64,000 bases of DNA from Stenogyne calaminthoides (Eukaryota > Streptophyta > Magnoliopsida > Lamiales > Lamiaceae), in NCBI GenBank assembly GCA_037126765.1, contig JBBCBC010000026.1, positions 31,171,698 through 31,235,697 on the forward strand. The letters run 5' to 3'. The translations under genes were made by a program, and so were the position numbers. The notes beneath the pieces were generated by a model. That model searched no databases. It was not told the DNA's origin and saw nothing but the letters and a program-made list of their open reading frames with translations. Positions 45,561 to 58,036 of this stretch are shown here, piece by piece; within the stretch, counting starts at the first letter, position 1, and the number at the start of each line of letters is the position of its first letter.

Positions 45561-47552
45561 CTATCTTCTCAATTCCTTCCTTATTGGGAGTGATAAGTCC
45601 CATAGGTAAACCGTTGTTTAGAAACACTATCCGTTTTCAAGATGATTTGATGTTCAATACCCCTTGATGGAGGTAATCCCAAGAAACTCTTCAAAATGTC
45701 AAGATAATCATCTAAGATTGCAGATAATCCGGAATCACTCTCCCAAAAACAGAGTAGCCAAGTAGACCACATAGAAATCTTGGACAATCATATTGTCCAA
45801 ATGTAACATTTGGAAAAGAGAGAACTGTTGCAATGAGTTGGCAATTCTCAGTAGTAAGTGCATGTCAGTTTAACCCTCTTGCCAAGTAATGACACTGTGA
45901 TTGTCATGTGCTTGTAGTCCAATTCAATTGGGGTGCAAGATTTCACCAATCACCTCCAAAAATCAAATCACAACTTTCAAAGATCCAATAATCTCAAAGG
46001 ATATTGAAAATCGCTGAATTGCATGAGACCAACAAAAAGAATCTACCACACTTGTGAAAATCAAGACCATCTTTTGCCCATTTGCCACCTTAACCGTAAT
46101 AGGTGTGGTAGAGAAAAAAATGGTTTCAACTTTTTTTTGCAATAGTCGCTTTAATAAAGCCGGGATTGTCTTGCCTCAGATTAATCAATATATGAAGTGT
46201 ATGACCCCAACAATCCCCATAATCCTCATTGTAGTGACATCGGCGTGCTCGACATAAAGATCAGAGGTCATCTCAACCTCTTCCATAAAATAATCGGTTC
46301 AGATCAACCTCTTGTGTGACCTCAAGAGAACATAGTTGGAAGATTCATATGAAATGTCCTCACCAAAATCATGTAAGTAATCTTTTGTTTACACTTAAGG
46401 CCCCTTGTAAACCGATCATCAAATTATAACACAACCCTTTCTCCCTTCTAAAGCAAAAGATACCATTTCAAAGAGGAGTAAGGAGTTTAATGGGAGGTTT
46501 CCTTGAGAGAGTTTAAAGGTGGTTTTACTGCTGAGGTGGGATTGATAAATCAATTTCTTCCAAGGAACAAAGTTAAGGTTAGGGTTAGGGTTAGGGTTTA
46601 GGGTTAGAGCCCCTATAAGGAGGCTTGAACTTTCTAGTTAGAGTATCCATGGTGTATTCTGCTTCTTGCCCGAACAATAACTTGTCAGAAAGAAAGTTTT
46701 GCAAACATATTTAGAAATGTGTAAGATTGCAACTCGTATCAACCCACTAATGAAGCTCTCCACAAAATAGTATTCGTAAAAAATGATCACCCAATTTAAG
46801 AATCAAACTAGCTCGAAGTTCCTCAAACTTTTCCACATAATCCATATAAGCCCCCCATTTGTTTTTGAGCTTATTAAAACCCAACAATAATATAAATATC
46901 CATTATCTCTTTAAATCTCACATAAATTATCTCCACAAACCGATCCCAAAAAACATCAAGAGGTTTCAAAGCAAAATTCAAAAACCATGAGACAACTCTA
47001 CCCTCAAAGTGAATAGAGGCAAGGTTAATCTTCTTAGAGGATCGGAACATTAGGGATTAATTGAAAATAATTGTTGCATTTCGTAACCCAACCCCTTGGG
47101 TTAGATCCATCAAATTTATGAAACTCAACTTTAGGAATAGGTTGAATGGAAATAGAGTAGGATTGGGAATTAACCTTCCATTTGAAGAGTCAAAACCATG
47201 AAAGGTTGGATGGAGCCCCCTGAAAAACCAAAACTAGGGCTTCCTGAATAGAAAAAATGCCAATCGCTAAGACCTTTTCCTCTATCAAAATTTCAAATCA
47301 AATCGGAGAAGCTAGCCAAAAACATAAATATTGTCAAACTTATCTCCCAACATGGAAAGTTCTCCACTCATACCAACAAACTTGTTATCAACCTCTCTGA
47401 GAAAGAGTATTTATAAAGATCCCCGCATTTTATCATCGAATTTTCCATTTCAAAAATGGATTCAAAGAAGAAGTTTGCTCTAATTTTGTTTCAGGTCTCT
47501 TGCAGGTTTTCAAACGAAGTTTTTTTTCGGATAAATGGTGATGAGAAGAGAC
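45561..47552 (-). pseudogene. gypsy gag-protease region, degenerate
   Basis: By position this is gag and protease. A short block before RT (FLGLPPSRGIEHQI, about 45660-45690) fits the gypsy pre-RT segment. The rest is frameshifted. A telomere-like run lies inside it at 46575-46607. Confidence 0.55.
46575..46607 (+). repeat. Short interstitial telomere-like repeat
   Basis: AAGGTTAGGGTTAGGGTTAG then GGTTTAGGGTTAG: three TTAGGG units plus one plant-type TTTAGGG unit. It sits in the gag region of the gypsy element. Confidence 0.8.
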
Positions 47553-47570
47553 CTGTCTCTAGATACCAAA
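47553..47570 (-). other. gypsy primer-binding site
   Basis: On the minus strand TTTGGTATCTAGAGACAG directly follows the 5' LTR, a variant of the initiator tRNA-Met complement (TGGTATCAGAGC). Confidence 0.75.
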
Positions 47571-48168
47571 TGTAGTGTACTTATATATATGGAATGTAAA
47601 CCATAATATTTTTATGATTTTTTGGGTAAAAGTATGAAGAACAAAGACAATATGAATAAAATAAGAATGATGATGAGAGAATGATGAGAGAAGAGAGAGA
47701 AAAACATGTGAGATGTTAGAATATTTTTTCTGCATAACAAATTCTGCAACAAACCGTCCCCTAAATCAGAGAAAGTGGGGACCAAATGGGCTTATCACAA
47801 TTTTAGGGAAATAAAGATACTGAAAAACAATTAAATAAAATATCTTTGTTGATGTTTTGAATTTTAATTATTTATTTTATTTGTTGGCAAACTTCTTCTA
47901 ATTTTTTCGATTTCCCCGAGGCTTTAGACCCCAATTCGAGGCTCAGACGACGAAAATCCCACCCGAGGCTCAGTAGAAAACCCCACCTCGCGCTCATTTA
48001 AAACCCTCAGCGCAATTCCTTTATTCCCACCGAGGCTTACATTTAAAAACCTCCTCAGATACCAATAAATCGTATTTTCCCTTTTTATTATCTTCAGAAA
48101 ACCCTAACACCACTCATTCCTCCTTAATTGCAACATCATCTGGTGGTGTGAGATTAATGTCTATGACA
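47571..48168 (-). repeat. gypsy 5' LTR
   Basis: 598 bp, TGTAGTGTACTT to ...GTCTATGACA, followed by target duplication CAATA. Confidence 0.92.
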
Positions 48169-48173
48169 CAATA

Positions 48174-48565
48174 TCAATTAATAAATATAATATATTAATT
48201 TATAAATGTAATGATATAAATTTTATACTATTATTAAGTTTTATAAAATTGCGACTCATATACTTTTCTTACACAATCACATTTTAAAAAGCAAATACAA
48301 CTAAAACACTAAAATGAAGATAGATTCATATTTGAGACCATCTCAAACATTCTTTCACAATAATAAAAACTTATTATCACAATTGTTTTGATATGTTTCC
48401 CATTATAGACATGATTAAATGTTATTAATATCAGATAAGTCTAAAATAGTAAATAAAATATAAATGCATGACAAAAATTCGTATAAGTCAATTTTATAAA
48501 TGAAACGGAATGTAAATTAATACAAATTAATATTATTCTTTTAAAAACATTAAAATATACGTTAT
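48174..48565. other. AT-rich intergenic DNA
   Basis: No feature seen between the gypsy element and the 131-146 bp repeats. Confidence 0.4.
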
Positions 48566-48911
48566 ATTAAAAATCTGAAAACAATTAAATTATCTCAATC
48601 GATAAATAAACAAATATAATTTCACCGCTCTTTCTCAAATGTGCATCTTGTATTAATGAGGTTTTCTCTATTTTGACTAAATATACGTACACACGAAATC
48701 TGAAATTCGATATTAAAAATCTGAAAACAATAAATAAATTATCTCAATCGAAATAAATAAACAAATATAATTTCACCATTTTGTATTAATGAGGTTGTCT
48801 CTATTTGACTAAATATACGTACACACGAAATCTGAAATTCGATATTAAAAATCTGAAAACAATAAATAAATTATCTCAATCGATATAAATAAACAAATAT
48901 AATTTCACCAT
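48566..48911. repeat. Three tandem copies of a 131-146 bp unit
   Basis: ATTAAAAATCTGAAAACAAT starts near 48566, 48712 and 48843. Each is followed by TTATCTCAATCGA, AAATATAATTTCACC and (first two) GACTAAATATACGTACACAC. The last copy is partial and ends just upstream of the PEX22 leader. Confidence 0.9.
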
Positions 48912-49175
48912 TTTACCCCTGGTTTACACTTACCAACGCAAAACAAAATGGAAAAAATAAACATCGCAAAATTGCAATTCGCACCCACCCCTGCATCTCC
49001 CTTTTCTCTCCCCCCTCGATCTGCTTAATCTTTTTATCACTCTTGTCATAAAAATTCTTCTGCTGTGAATGTAAAGGCCCAGACCTTATATTTTTGTGTA
49101 CAATAAAGAGGGCCTCAATCGATTTCAGTTCGTTTTCGTGGACATAAAGCATTAATTTTTATATATAAACTCGTG

Positions 49176-52100
49176 ATGGCTGATAATTCCAAGGAAGATT
49201 TTCTACAGTTGATCAAGCGTGTTGGATCTTTTCTCACCCTCAAGTTGTCCAATCTATTCCGCGACCTGGTTCGTTTTGATTTTCTGTTTCTGTTTTCCTT
49301 TTTGGTGTTTGATTTGTTATTCCTTGACTTTTGCTAATCGTTGTGCATGTTCTGTTTGGTTTTGTGATTTTGCCGATTCTTTTATGTTTTGGGAATTGGG
49401 GTTTAGTATTTGATGTGGGAGGAACTGAGATTTTCTGGTAATTCTTGGAGAACTCCAGTGTTTGGGTTTTGAATTTTCTGATTTGTGCTAGGAATTTTGA
49501 TTATGCTTGAAATGAGTATCAGTGAATCTTATTATGTGAAATTAAAAGGATAAAGGGAAGTAATTTGTTGAGATAATTCATAACTGGGGGCTACAATTAA
49601 GTTCTGCTTCTGCAAATTAGCTGTATCTGATAAATTGTTGTCTTTTTTTTCAATTGAGGTGTGAGAATGTTTCACCAAATGATGTATTTAATTAATTGAA
49701 TTCATATGCACCGTAGGATTCACGATCTGTTGGGGCGATAGCAGGGCTAGCGTTCGCTATCGTGTTTACATGGAGAATACTAAGAACACCTAGTGGGACT
49801 CAAAGAAGGCAACCTAAAAGGCAAGCTCCAGCAGCTAGTACTTCTGGTGTTAGTAGTCATGAAAGCACTAACCCGTTGATGCCTGGGGTTAATCCTTCGG
49901 ACGACGCTATTACCCAGAATGTGATCGATGAGTTCTTTCAGCCCGTGAAGGTAGATCCTTTACTTTATGTCTTCTGTGATGCACGGTGTTTGGAAAGGCT
50001 AATAACTACTTTCTTTTATCCAACTGCAGCCAACCCTAAGCCAAATTGTTAGGCAAAGGTTGAGTGAAGGAAGGAAGGTAATCTTTCTAACACTAGATGG
50101 CCTATTATGCAGCAAGTATAACCTACCATGGGAATCACATTTAATTTTTCTTTCTAAAACTTACATGGTTTAGGTAACATGTCGGTTGCTTGGTGTTATT
50201 CTTGAGCAAAACACTCCAGAGGAACTGCAGGTTGTTACTTACATTTTCCTATTTATTATGTGAAATCATCATTAGAAAATTACTGATTCTTGTGGTTAAT
50301 GATTTCTCTCAGAAGCAAGTAACTGTAAGGTCGTCTGTGCTAGAGGTGCTGCTTGAGATCACAAAGTTTTGTGATCTTTATCTGATGGAAAGGGTGCTCG
50401 ATGATGAGACCGAAGTAAATAACACTGACTGTTTCTTTTCCTAGTTTGGTTTTTATTTACTTTCTTATATGGTTTCTGAAGAACTTCGAGTTGTGATAGC
50501 GAATATGTTTGTTCTAAATCTTCTTCAATCTTCTTAAGACTCAGAATTGCGGGTGGTTCAGGGTAAATATTTTGTGATTTGGGTCTATTTAGTTTATCCT
50601 ACTCTATATCCTGGAAGAAATAAGTTTTTCAAATAGTTTTGCATTTCTTCTCTAATTAACTGAGATGTTATATCCTGTAAGAATTAGATTTTGCCAATCG
50701 TTTTGCATTAATTGTCTTAATTGAGCAATTGACATCCAGTAATGATCTTGTGTTGCCGTCAATTTGTATGGAAAATATAACTGGTAAAAGTATCTAAATA
50801 GGTAAACTACAGTGTAAGTTTTCAACACTTAGAAACATATAATCAGAAATTAGTTTTACTAGTTAATGGTTATAAGTCACCATGCAGTTTTTTTCCTTCC
50901 GTGGAGGTCAAGTATAATCTTATATAGTAACATGCATTTAACATATCTGTTCCCTAGATTAAACAGAGTTATAAAGGACATCCCCTAAAGTAGATAAGTG
51001 TAATAAATTTGGGACGAAAGGAGCATGTTATACATTTTGACATACACGTGTACTGACTTATTCCCATGTCTGAGTTATATATGGAATTATAGGATATTAT
51101 AGTTATAATGCTTTAACCTGCCCCTAATCAGATGATTTAGGATGTTGGTCATTATTTAATAATTTTGACATAAGGATGAATCTAACCGTATTAGCAGATA
51201 TCCTTTTAGTTATAGCACACACAGACCAATATCTATATGAATGGGAAATACATTCATTATGATTCAAAAGTTTGGTGCATGTCATTATTTTCATATTATG
51301 TGGATTCTGTTATATGCGTGCAATTTGCTTCAAGATCACTCATTAACTAGATAAATTTCTGCAGAAGAAAGTTCTCAATGCTTTGGAAGAAGCTGGGGTT
51401 TTTACATCAGGTGGCTTAGTCAAAGATAAGGTAATGTTAACTATAAGTATCTCGGTCATAGATAGTTACTTCTATCTGCTATTCCGCACTGATCACCTGA
51501 ATAGTAGTGGATCATTTCTCACATAAATGCATTGAGTAAAAGTTGTTCATTTATTTGTTATTTATTGGAATACCAATAGTTTCATACCATTGAATTGAAC
51601 AAAAATTCTTGCTCCTCACATTTGGTTATTTTGTTGAGACTTCTTTTCCAGATACTTTGTAATGGGGTCAACGTGGTTCTTGACCCTTTTTTGCGTAATC
51701 AGATTCCTGTAATAAAAAGTCATTTTTATGTAATCTAAGGGCAATTTTGGAACTCGTGTGTCTCACTATAGAATTTCAAGGTAATTATTTATTGCATACT
51801 TCTATTGACAAGAAAATGATTTAACAAACAACAATCAATATTGGCTGGATGGCAATCACCTTTACAAAGATCTTGTGCGACTATAGTCACCATGCTCTCC
51901 ATGGGCCAAAGACGAGAATAGAGATTTCACCTCCATTAAATCTTATGGAATGCTGTGATGTGTTTTTTCTATTATTTTATGGAAATAAATGGCGTTGTAT
52001 TTGAGGAAATATAATATGCATTACATACGACCATTTCAATATTTGTTAAAAAATCGTGATTCCTGCTGTGGAGGAAAGTTTATTAATTATATATATCAAA

Positions 52101-53042
52101 CACCTGGCACTTCTAACATTGCTTTAACTGAAATGAACTTGCAGGTTCTTTTTTGCAGCACGGAGGTTGGACGAACATCTTTTGTCAGACAATTGGAACC
52201 AGATTGGCATGTTGACTCCAATCCTGAAATTACCACCCAGTTAGCTGTATGTACCAACAACTTTTACTCAATACTTTGTTGCGTTCTATTCAAGAAGATA
52301 TAAATATCTGTTTTAGTTAATTACAAAAAACTATCCTTGAGGTTTAACCTATTTACCCAAAAAAAGGGCTTCTGAAATTACAATTACCCTCTTGTATTTT
52401 TCTTGCAACTATCACCCTGGTACAAATTGTTAAAATAAAGATGAGTTTTTCGTGTAATTAGGCTAAGGTTAGTTTTTGTAACTATCCCTATATATTCCTT
52501 TCAAAAAAAAAATAAAAAAAAATAAAAACACTATCCCTATATATTGTGACAACTTGATGTGAACTTGAAGAGAGAAGTTCATAAAATGCATGTATGCCTA
52601 GAATATATTAAATATATTTTTCTGTTGGAATATTGTACGAAGCATATTCTTACACTCACCAATCATCAAAATAACTTTTGCTAATTAAATATTATGTGTA
52701 GAAAAGTGGGAATACATGTCTTAATTAACTGCATGATTAGGCATGATTTTCCAAGACTCTGCCTTTTTACTGTATTTTTTATGTGGAAAATGCCCCGATT
52801 TGGAGTGTGTATTTCATCAACAATGTCTGCTTTTTCTGAGTAGATGTGTTCAATGTCATACTGGTTCTTACAACACTCTAAAACGAACTTTTACATATTT
52901 GTATCCTTTGAATTGATTGTCTTTAATCGTTTTTCAGAGATTCATCAAATATCAGCTTCACATCTCGCCAGTCAAACTCGAACGACCTGCCTCCAACGTT
53001 TTCACATCGTCATCCTTGGAGCAATTCTTTGGATGTGCCTAA
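49176..53042 (+). CDS. PEX22: Peroxisome biogenesis protein 22
   Basis: Eight exons: 49176-49268, 49717-49950, 50030-50077, 50174-50230, 50313-50414, 51365-51430, 52145-52246, 52938-53042. All introns are GT-AG and all exons are in phase 0; total 268 residues. Diagnostic blocks: DSRSVGAIAGLAFAIVFTW (one transmembrane anchor, about residues 36-52), RRQPKRQAP, NVIDEFFQPVKPTLSQIVRQ, VTCRLLGVILEQNTPEELQ, SSVLEVLLEITKFCDLYLME, AGVFTSGGLVKDKVLFCSTE, GRTSFVRQLEPDWHVD and LEQFFGCA. PEX22 anchors the E2 enzyme PEX4 on the peroxisomal membrane for ubiquitin-dependent recycling of the import receptor PEX5. Gene structure and length fit plant PEX22 and no defect is seen. Confidence 0.96.
52321..52560. 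repeat. Repeat-like segment in PEX22 intron 7
   Basis: AAAAAACTATCCTTGAGGTT...AATTACCCTCTTG...CTATCACCCTGG...ACTATCCCTATATA repeats a CTATCC/CTATCACC theme and ends in an A-rich tract, resembling a degraded non-coding dispersed repeat. Element type unknown. Confidence 0.3.
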
Positions 53043-54139
53043 TGTGCCATAGTACGAGAACTCAATTATTCTGCTCAGTTTTTTTTTTTTTAATTGTTTG
53101 TCTTTATCTTTTTACGAAGCAATGATTTATGGCTCTCTGATCACCTGCAGATGGCTGATTTTCAGACGAGCGACATTTACTTCTGTCATAGAACCGAAAA
53201 GTGTTCTGATACAAGTATAGAACTTCAGCTAGATTGATTATTTTATCCTGTGAAATTTTCACATAAAAATGTCTTGTCTGTGTACTTTTAAATCGTGTAT
53301 TATTGTTTAGAATTAACATGCTCCTTGCTCGTTTATAGTTGTTTCTGGACTCTCATTGTTGATCCTAGAAAACCCTGATCGCGTTACACCATCAGTAAAC
53401 CTCATCTATGTTTTTCTTTTTTTGGCTCGTTTCTTCTTTCTCTTTGCATAAATTGAACTGCAATTTTGTGTTCGTGGCGCTTTCGGTTGTTTATACGTGT
53501 GAAATACCTCATCAACTTTACCGACTCCAGTTAAAGTGTTTGTTGTGATAAGGGATGACAACTGTACGTGTTTGGCCAGTTTCAGGATCCGCCCTTTTTA
53601 TCTGCGAAATACTATCGATTTTTCTTGAAAGATATATATTCGTTGAATTACAGAAATTTTTATTACAGGATGAGCTAATTTTCTTTATAAAACTATGGTC
53701 CATGATTAGTCCCTTATCAAGAAATTGCTCATTTTTTTGTGATTGCTAATGTTGTGGAAATTTGGTTATGGTTTTTGTGCTTTTTCAATCTAAAATTACT
53801 TGCAACAACGATGTTTTTAGAACATTAATTTGCTAACAATCTAAACAATGCATACGCCTTTGAGAATACCAACATAAATAGTTACATATCATAAATACTA
53901 TGATAAATTAAATTCATCAATGATAAAAACAACAAGCACAAATGAAATCATCTAAAAAATACAAAAGGTTTATTCCTTAATTCTAATAGAATTTTCAATT
54001 ATAAGAACACCAAAACTAGGGAATTGAGGTAGAGAGAGAAGTTTGAGATGATTATTCAAAATAGAAATAACCGAGGCTATTATATGTCACCATTTTTTAT
54101 TTATAAACAATATATATTCACTCATTAATAATAAAATAA
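53043..54139. other. PEX22 3' flank and intergenic DNA
   Basis: Probable 3'UTR followed by DNA without recognisable coding sequence; short open frames only. Confidence 0.4.
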
Positions 54140-54370
54140 AGGTGAAGTATAGGGTGAAGAAGTTTCAAATAAAACTCTGTGAAATTAATTAAGGAGTGTG
54201 ACTTATATTACTAAAAAATATTAATTGTGATAATTGAAGGGTGTGACGCTTTATTATAAAGAGTATTACTCATAAAATGATGTGACTTATATTAATAGTG
54301 ATAACTGAAGATGTAACTTATATTACAAAATGATATTAGACTTGGTAATGTAAGGATTGTGAACAAACTT
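54140..54370 (-). repeat. Inverted relative of the 39020-39270 repeat
   Basis: On the minus strand TAATATAAGTTACATCTTCA GTTATCAC...TAATATAAGTCACA repeats in about 45-bp degenerate units, as at 39020-39270. It ends near GTGAACAAACTTCATAG. Confidence 0.6.
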
Positions 54371-54487
54371 CATAGCATACCAACTTAAAAATAAAATACA
54401 TGCTAGCATACTACAATCTTGAGTGAGTATCATGTACACTTTCTAAAACTTACAAGATCTTATAAATAGGTGCATTTAGAATCATTT

Positions 54488-54600
54488 ACTTGTTGTACTG
54501 AAAGATGCAATTTATTTATACTGAACCTTGCAACTATTTTTCCATATTAATAGTTGCACGATTTAGTGTAAATAAATTGTACTTTTCAATATGACAAGTT
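54488..54600. repeat. Fold-back (hairpin) repeat
   Basis: The left arm (ACTTGTTGTACTGAAAGATG CAATTTATTTATACTGAACC TTGCAACT) pairs with the right arm ending GACAAGTT over about 48 bp with few mismatches and a loop of about 17 nt. MITE-like, non-coding. Confidence 0.75.
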
Positions 54601-54690
54601 GCACATTTCTAAAATGCACTATGAGTGCACAATGCACCTGGGTGTAGACCAGACCTAATATATATAAATATATATAAAAAATATTTTTTT

Positions 54691-54797
54691 AATATACAAA
54701 AATATGTCTTTTTATCAAGTAATCTTCGTCTAAAAATACATCAAGTATACGATATTAGTATAATCTCTTCCTAAAATCGGAACTTACAACATATGTG
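54691..54797 (+). repeat. Upstream part of tandem TraB duplication, copy 1
   Basis: AATATACAAAAATATG...GATATTAGTATAATCTC... CTAAAATCGGAACT matches 63630-63745. It is followed by about 220 bp not present in copy 2 and then shared leader sequence (ATTAAAATTAAACCGTCTCA) near 55028. Confidence 0.85.
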
Positions 54798-55356
54798 ATG
54801 GAGACGAGGTCGTGTTAGTGATTTTGATTAATTATAATAATAATTTAATTAGAAAATTAATTTAATTAGAATCTTTAATTTATTAAATTTACTTTATATA
54901 TATTATTTTTCATATTTATTTTTAAATTTCCACTCTTATTTAAAGAGTTCAATTGTAGACGTTTTATTCAATTTAAGCTCATTGCCAGTACATTTGTAGT
55001 TCACATGTTTCCCTGCAATATGCATCCATTAAAATTAAACCGTCTCAAATCGAAACATATAATCAGAAATTAGCCTACTATCCCGAAGGTTATTCCGCCC
55101 AATCAGTGATCTTCTTTCCTCCGAACACTCCTCTTGCCGCCGTTTGATGGACTCTCAGACGATAATTGACGATTTTGTGAACGTGGGAGACGCCGGCGAA
55201 GACTCTGACTCTGTGGCTCCACCGGAAAATGAGAGTGCAATTGGTGACATCAACAATACTTATGTGAGGAAAATTCAGCCTCCGGAGTTTTCTAAAAGAA
55301 CGGTGAAGCTCACGTTATAATGTTTTGACAATGAGGGAGGCCTCTGCGATGTGTAT

Positions 55357-55910
55357 TGTTGGAAATATTAGAAAATCCAATAATCAAAATAAGACAAGAA
55401 AAAAATAAAAATATCTATCAAAGGAAAACCACTTGAGGCGTGCTTGAAATGCAATCGCCCTTATTAGGATTTACACTTAGCAATCCCCTGCATTCAACAA
55501 GTCTTCTAGGATAAACCTAGGATCGATAAAATGCAATAATAAACCCAAAGAAAAAAAAATAGAAGAAGAAAAAAAATTTACGCAGGTTTTTTTTTCAAAG
55601 ATATCCGCTTCTCAATAAACACTCTATTATATATAAAAAATAAAGTCTGCAAAGTAAAACGGTTTTTTGACCACCATAAGAATAGAAACGGACTATTTAT
55701 AGTGGTTTTAATTAAAAGATAAGCACGATTATATTTTGAGAAAAATATAGAAATACCAATAGTGGTAGATAATCCTTATTTAACCGTGATTATTAGATGG
55801 GAATATTTGACTTGGTAAAATCTTTATTAAATATGATAAGATTTAATTTAATAAAATATTTTATAATTTTTTAATTATAAATCATTTTGAAATACAAATA
55901 ATTTACAACA
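55357..55910. repeat. Left LTR of the element in TraB
   Basis: 554 bp, TG...CA ends; aligns with 58861-59394 with scattered substitutions and short indels. Confidence 0.88.
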
Positions 55911-57880
55911 ATCCCCGCCTATTTCAAAATCATTTATAAAATAATTTATAAAGTCTCGAGAAAAAAATGATTTATAAAATGCAAATATAAAATAAAAAAA
56001 AATTTGGGTATCACATGACTATGTAATGCATCGACTATAGTGTCTTTTGGACTATGAACCAGACCTAGAAGAGATAAGGTATAAATTACTAAGCATTGGT
56101 GAAGCATATAGCTTATATGAACCAATAACTTATTGTTGTAACTTAAATTGCTTATCCATCACATTACATGTGTTTATTTTGTTGCTCAACGCTGTGGAGG
56201 AAAGTTTATTAATGAATAGGCCATGCACGTGGCACTTCTATTCATGAAATGAACTCTAGAGACTTAGCCATTTGCCTCATAGGAGGTTTTGTCTCCACAC
56301 TTTTGTATAGGTGAGTTTATCAAAGTATATTCTCCAAATAATATACCACACATAAGCTATGACTCATTAAAAGCTTTTAGTTTATCCTCCCAATTTGCTA
56401 AAGAAAAGACCACACTTATATTAGAAATCATTTGCTTTAAAAAACACTACACATTTAGGAAGGGATATAAATTAAAAAAAGGCTTTAAATTAGAACTAAC
56501 AAGTGACTTGTTATTACCCATATGAACCTTATTCAAATTGTTCCAATCACAAAAAGGTTGGGTTCCCACCATCTAAGTTAATTTTCAATTATCTTGTCTC
56601 ATTTTCATCTTCAATTAAGACTAGTCAAATCATTTCATCTTCTACAACTTGATGTTAACTTGAAGAGATTTCATATAATGAATATGTCTATTTTACCATT
56701 GAAAGTTTTATTCTTAGCAATGGTTATTGCTTCTTAGCAATCACAAAGCATCGACAACAGAGTGTCTGTTTCTCATCTAATTGAAATGCAAGCTAAGCAA
56801 TTTCTTAGCTTCATGGCCTCATTGTCAGATAATTTCAGAGCATAAAACTCTGACATCATAGTATGTTTAATAATTATAGTTTGTGCATCAAATTCTCAAT
56901 AATTTGTGCACACTCAAATTGAGCCACAAGATCACCTTGATAGCCAAACTTTCTACTTCAAGAGAAGTAAAATCACTAGATAACAAACTTAATCATATTC
57001 CTCATGTCACTCATATAAATCTCATAATCTAAATAGCCATTTTAAAAAGTTCTTTAGACGTCCATTTGATGAATAAAAATTTTGAAGTCAATAGACCATA
57101 CACTAGATCTCGAATGCACGAGTTCATAGACACTTGTCAAGCAATATCAAAAGAATAAAAGTTTTATTTTCAATAAAATTAGTTTGAAAATCCGGTCATA
57201 GCTAATAGGTTTATAAACTTATAATAAATCATTTAAAAATATATTTCAATTTTGTTTAAAGACTCATTTTCAATAGAAATAATTTGGTTCAAATATTTTG
57301 AATCATTTGAAATAATATAGCTTGAAAATTTTCGAGAATCCCTCTCAAACAAGGTAAGTATAAAACTCATTTGCAAAAATTCTTTTCACTCACAAAAAAT
57401 CATAAACTCCATTATCAACAGGTGCATGATAGAATTAGCTCTTCAAAAAAATACAAATACAAGGAATTCAACATTCTTTGCCTCCACAATATAATTACCA
57501 TCCAACACATTTTCAACTCAAAAAATTGTGTGTAACATAATACTTAAGCAAGACATCCCTGTAAAATATTTCAATTTTGACAAATTTTAACCTTATTCCT
57601 CATAGTTATTCTTCATTTAAAAACATACAATACAAATGCAACTAAACCCACAGATAAAAAGTTATATATACCCGTACATAACTCACTTTACCAAACTAAA
57701 TATAAAAGCAAACTCCAATAGATATAATTAAAAAAAAAAACTTATGCACCAATGAAATTTATAAACAATTAATTAGTTCAGTCATAATCTCGACAGAGAT
57801 TCCCACACTTCTAAATATTTCTATCGATTATCTATGTTATTTAGCAATAATAATAAATGATTTTATTTGTAATGCAGTGT

Positions 57881-58036
57881 CACAAATAATATGCACATGA
57901 AAAAGTAAAGATATATTTCCAAGCTGATAGATAATTTTCTTATTTACATATATAGAGCCACAAATAATATGCACATGAAAAAGTAAAGATATATTTCCAA
58001 GCTGATAGATAATTTTCTTATTTACATATATAGAGC
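57881..58036. repeat. 78-bp perfect or near-perfect tandem duplication
   Basis: 57881-57958 and 57959-58036 are the same sequence (CACAAATAATATGCACATGA ... TATATAGAGC). It is inside the LTR element. Confidence 0.93.

Larger units (their letters stand above)
40346..48168 (-). mobile_element. Ty3/gypsy retrotransposon with nested insertion
   Basis: Two LTRs (40346-41003 and 47571-48168) begin TGTAGTGTACT. The 5-bp target duplications CAATA lie at 40341-40345 and 48169-48173. On the minus strand the order is 5' LTR, primer-binding site, gag, protease, RT (44765-45560), RNase H (about 44170-44764), integrase (about 44093-44169 and 41280-42248) and 3' LTR: the gypsy order with integrase last. A copia solo LTR (42249-44092) is nested in the integrase. 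Without it the element is about 5.97 kb. Coding parts have several frameshifts and stops, and the LTRs differ by substitutions and indels, so the insertion is old. Confidence 0.92.

Noticed and set aside
48913..49152. 79-codon minus-strand frame near PEX22
   Set aside because: Antisense to the PEX22 leader; no family features.
50190..50444. 84-codon frame within the PEX22 locus as a separate gene
   Set aside because: Spans an intron in a frame different from exons 4-5; the spliced PEX22 model explains the conserved parts.
56047..56525. Open frames within the LTR element as gag
   Set aside because: Two short frames without zinc knuckle, capsid or polymerase motifs; the element appears non-coding.
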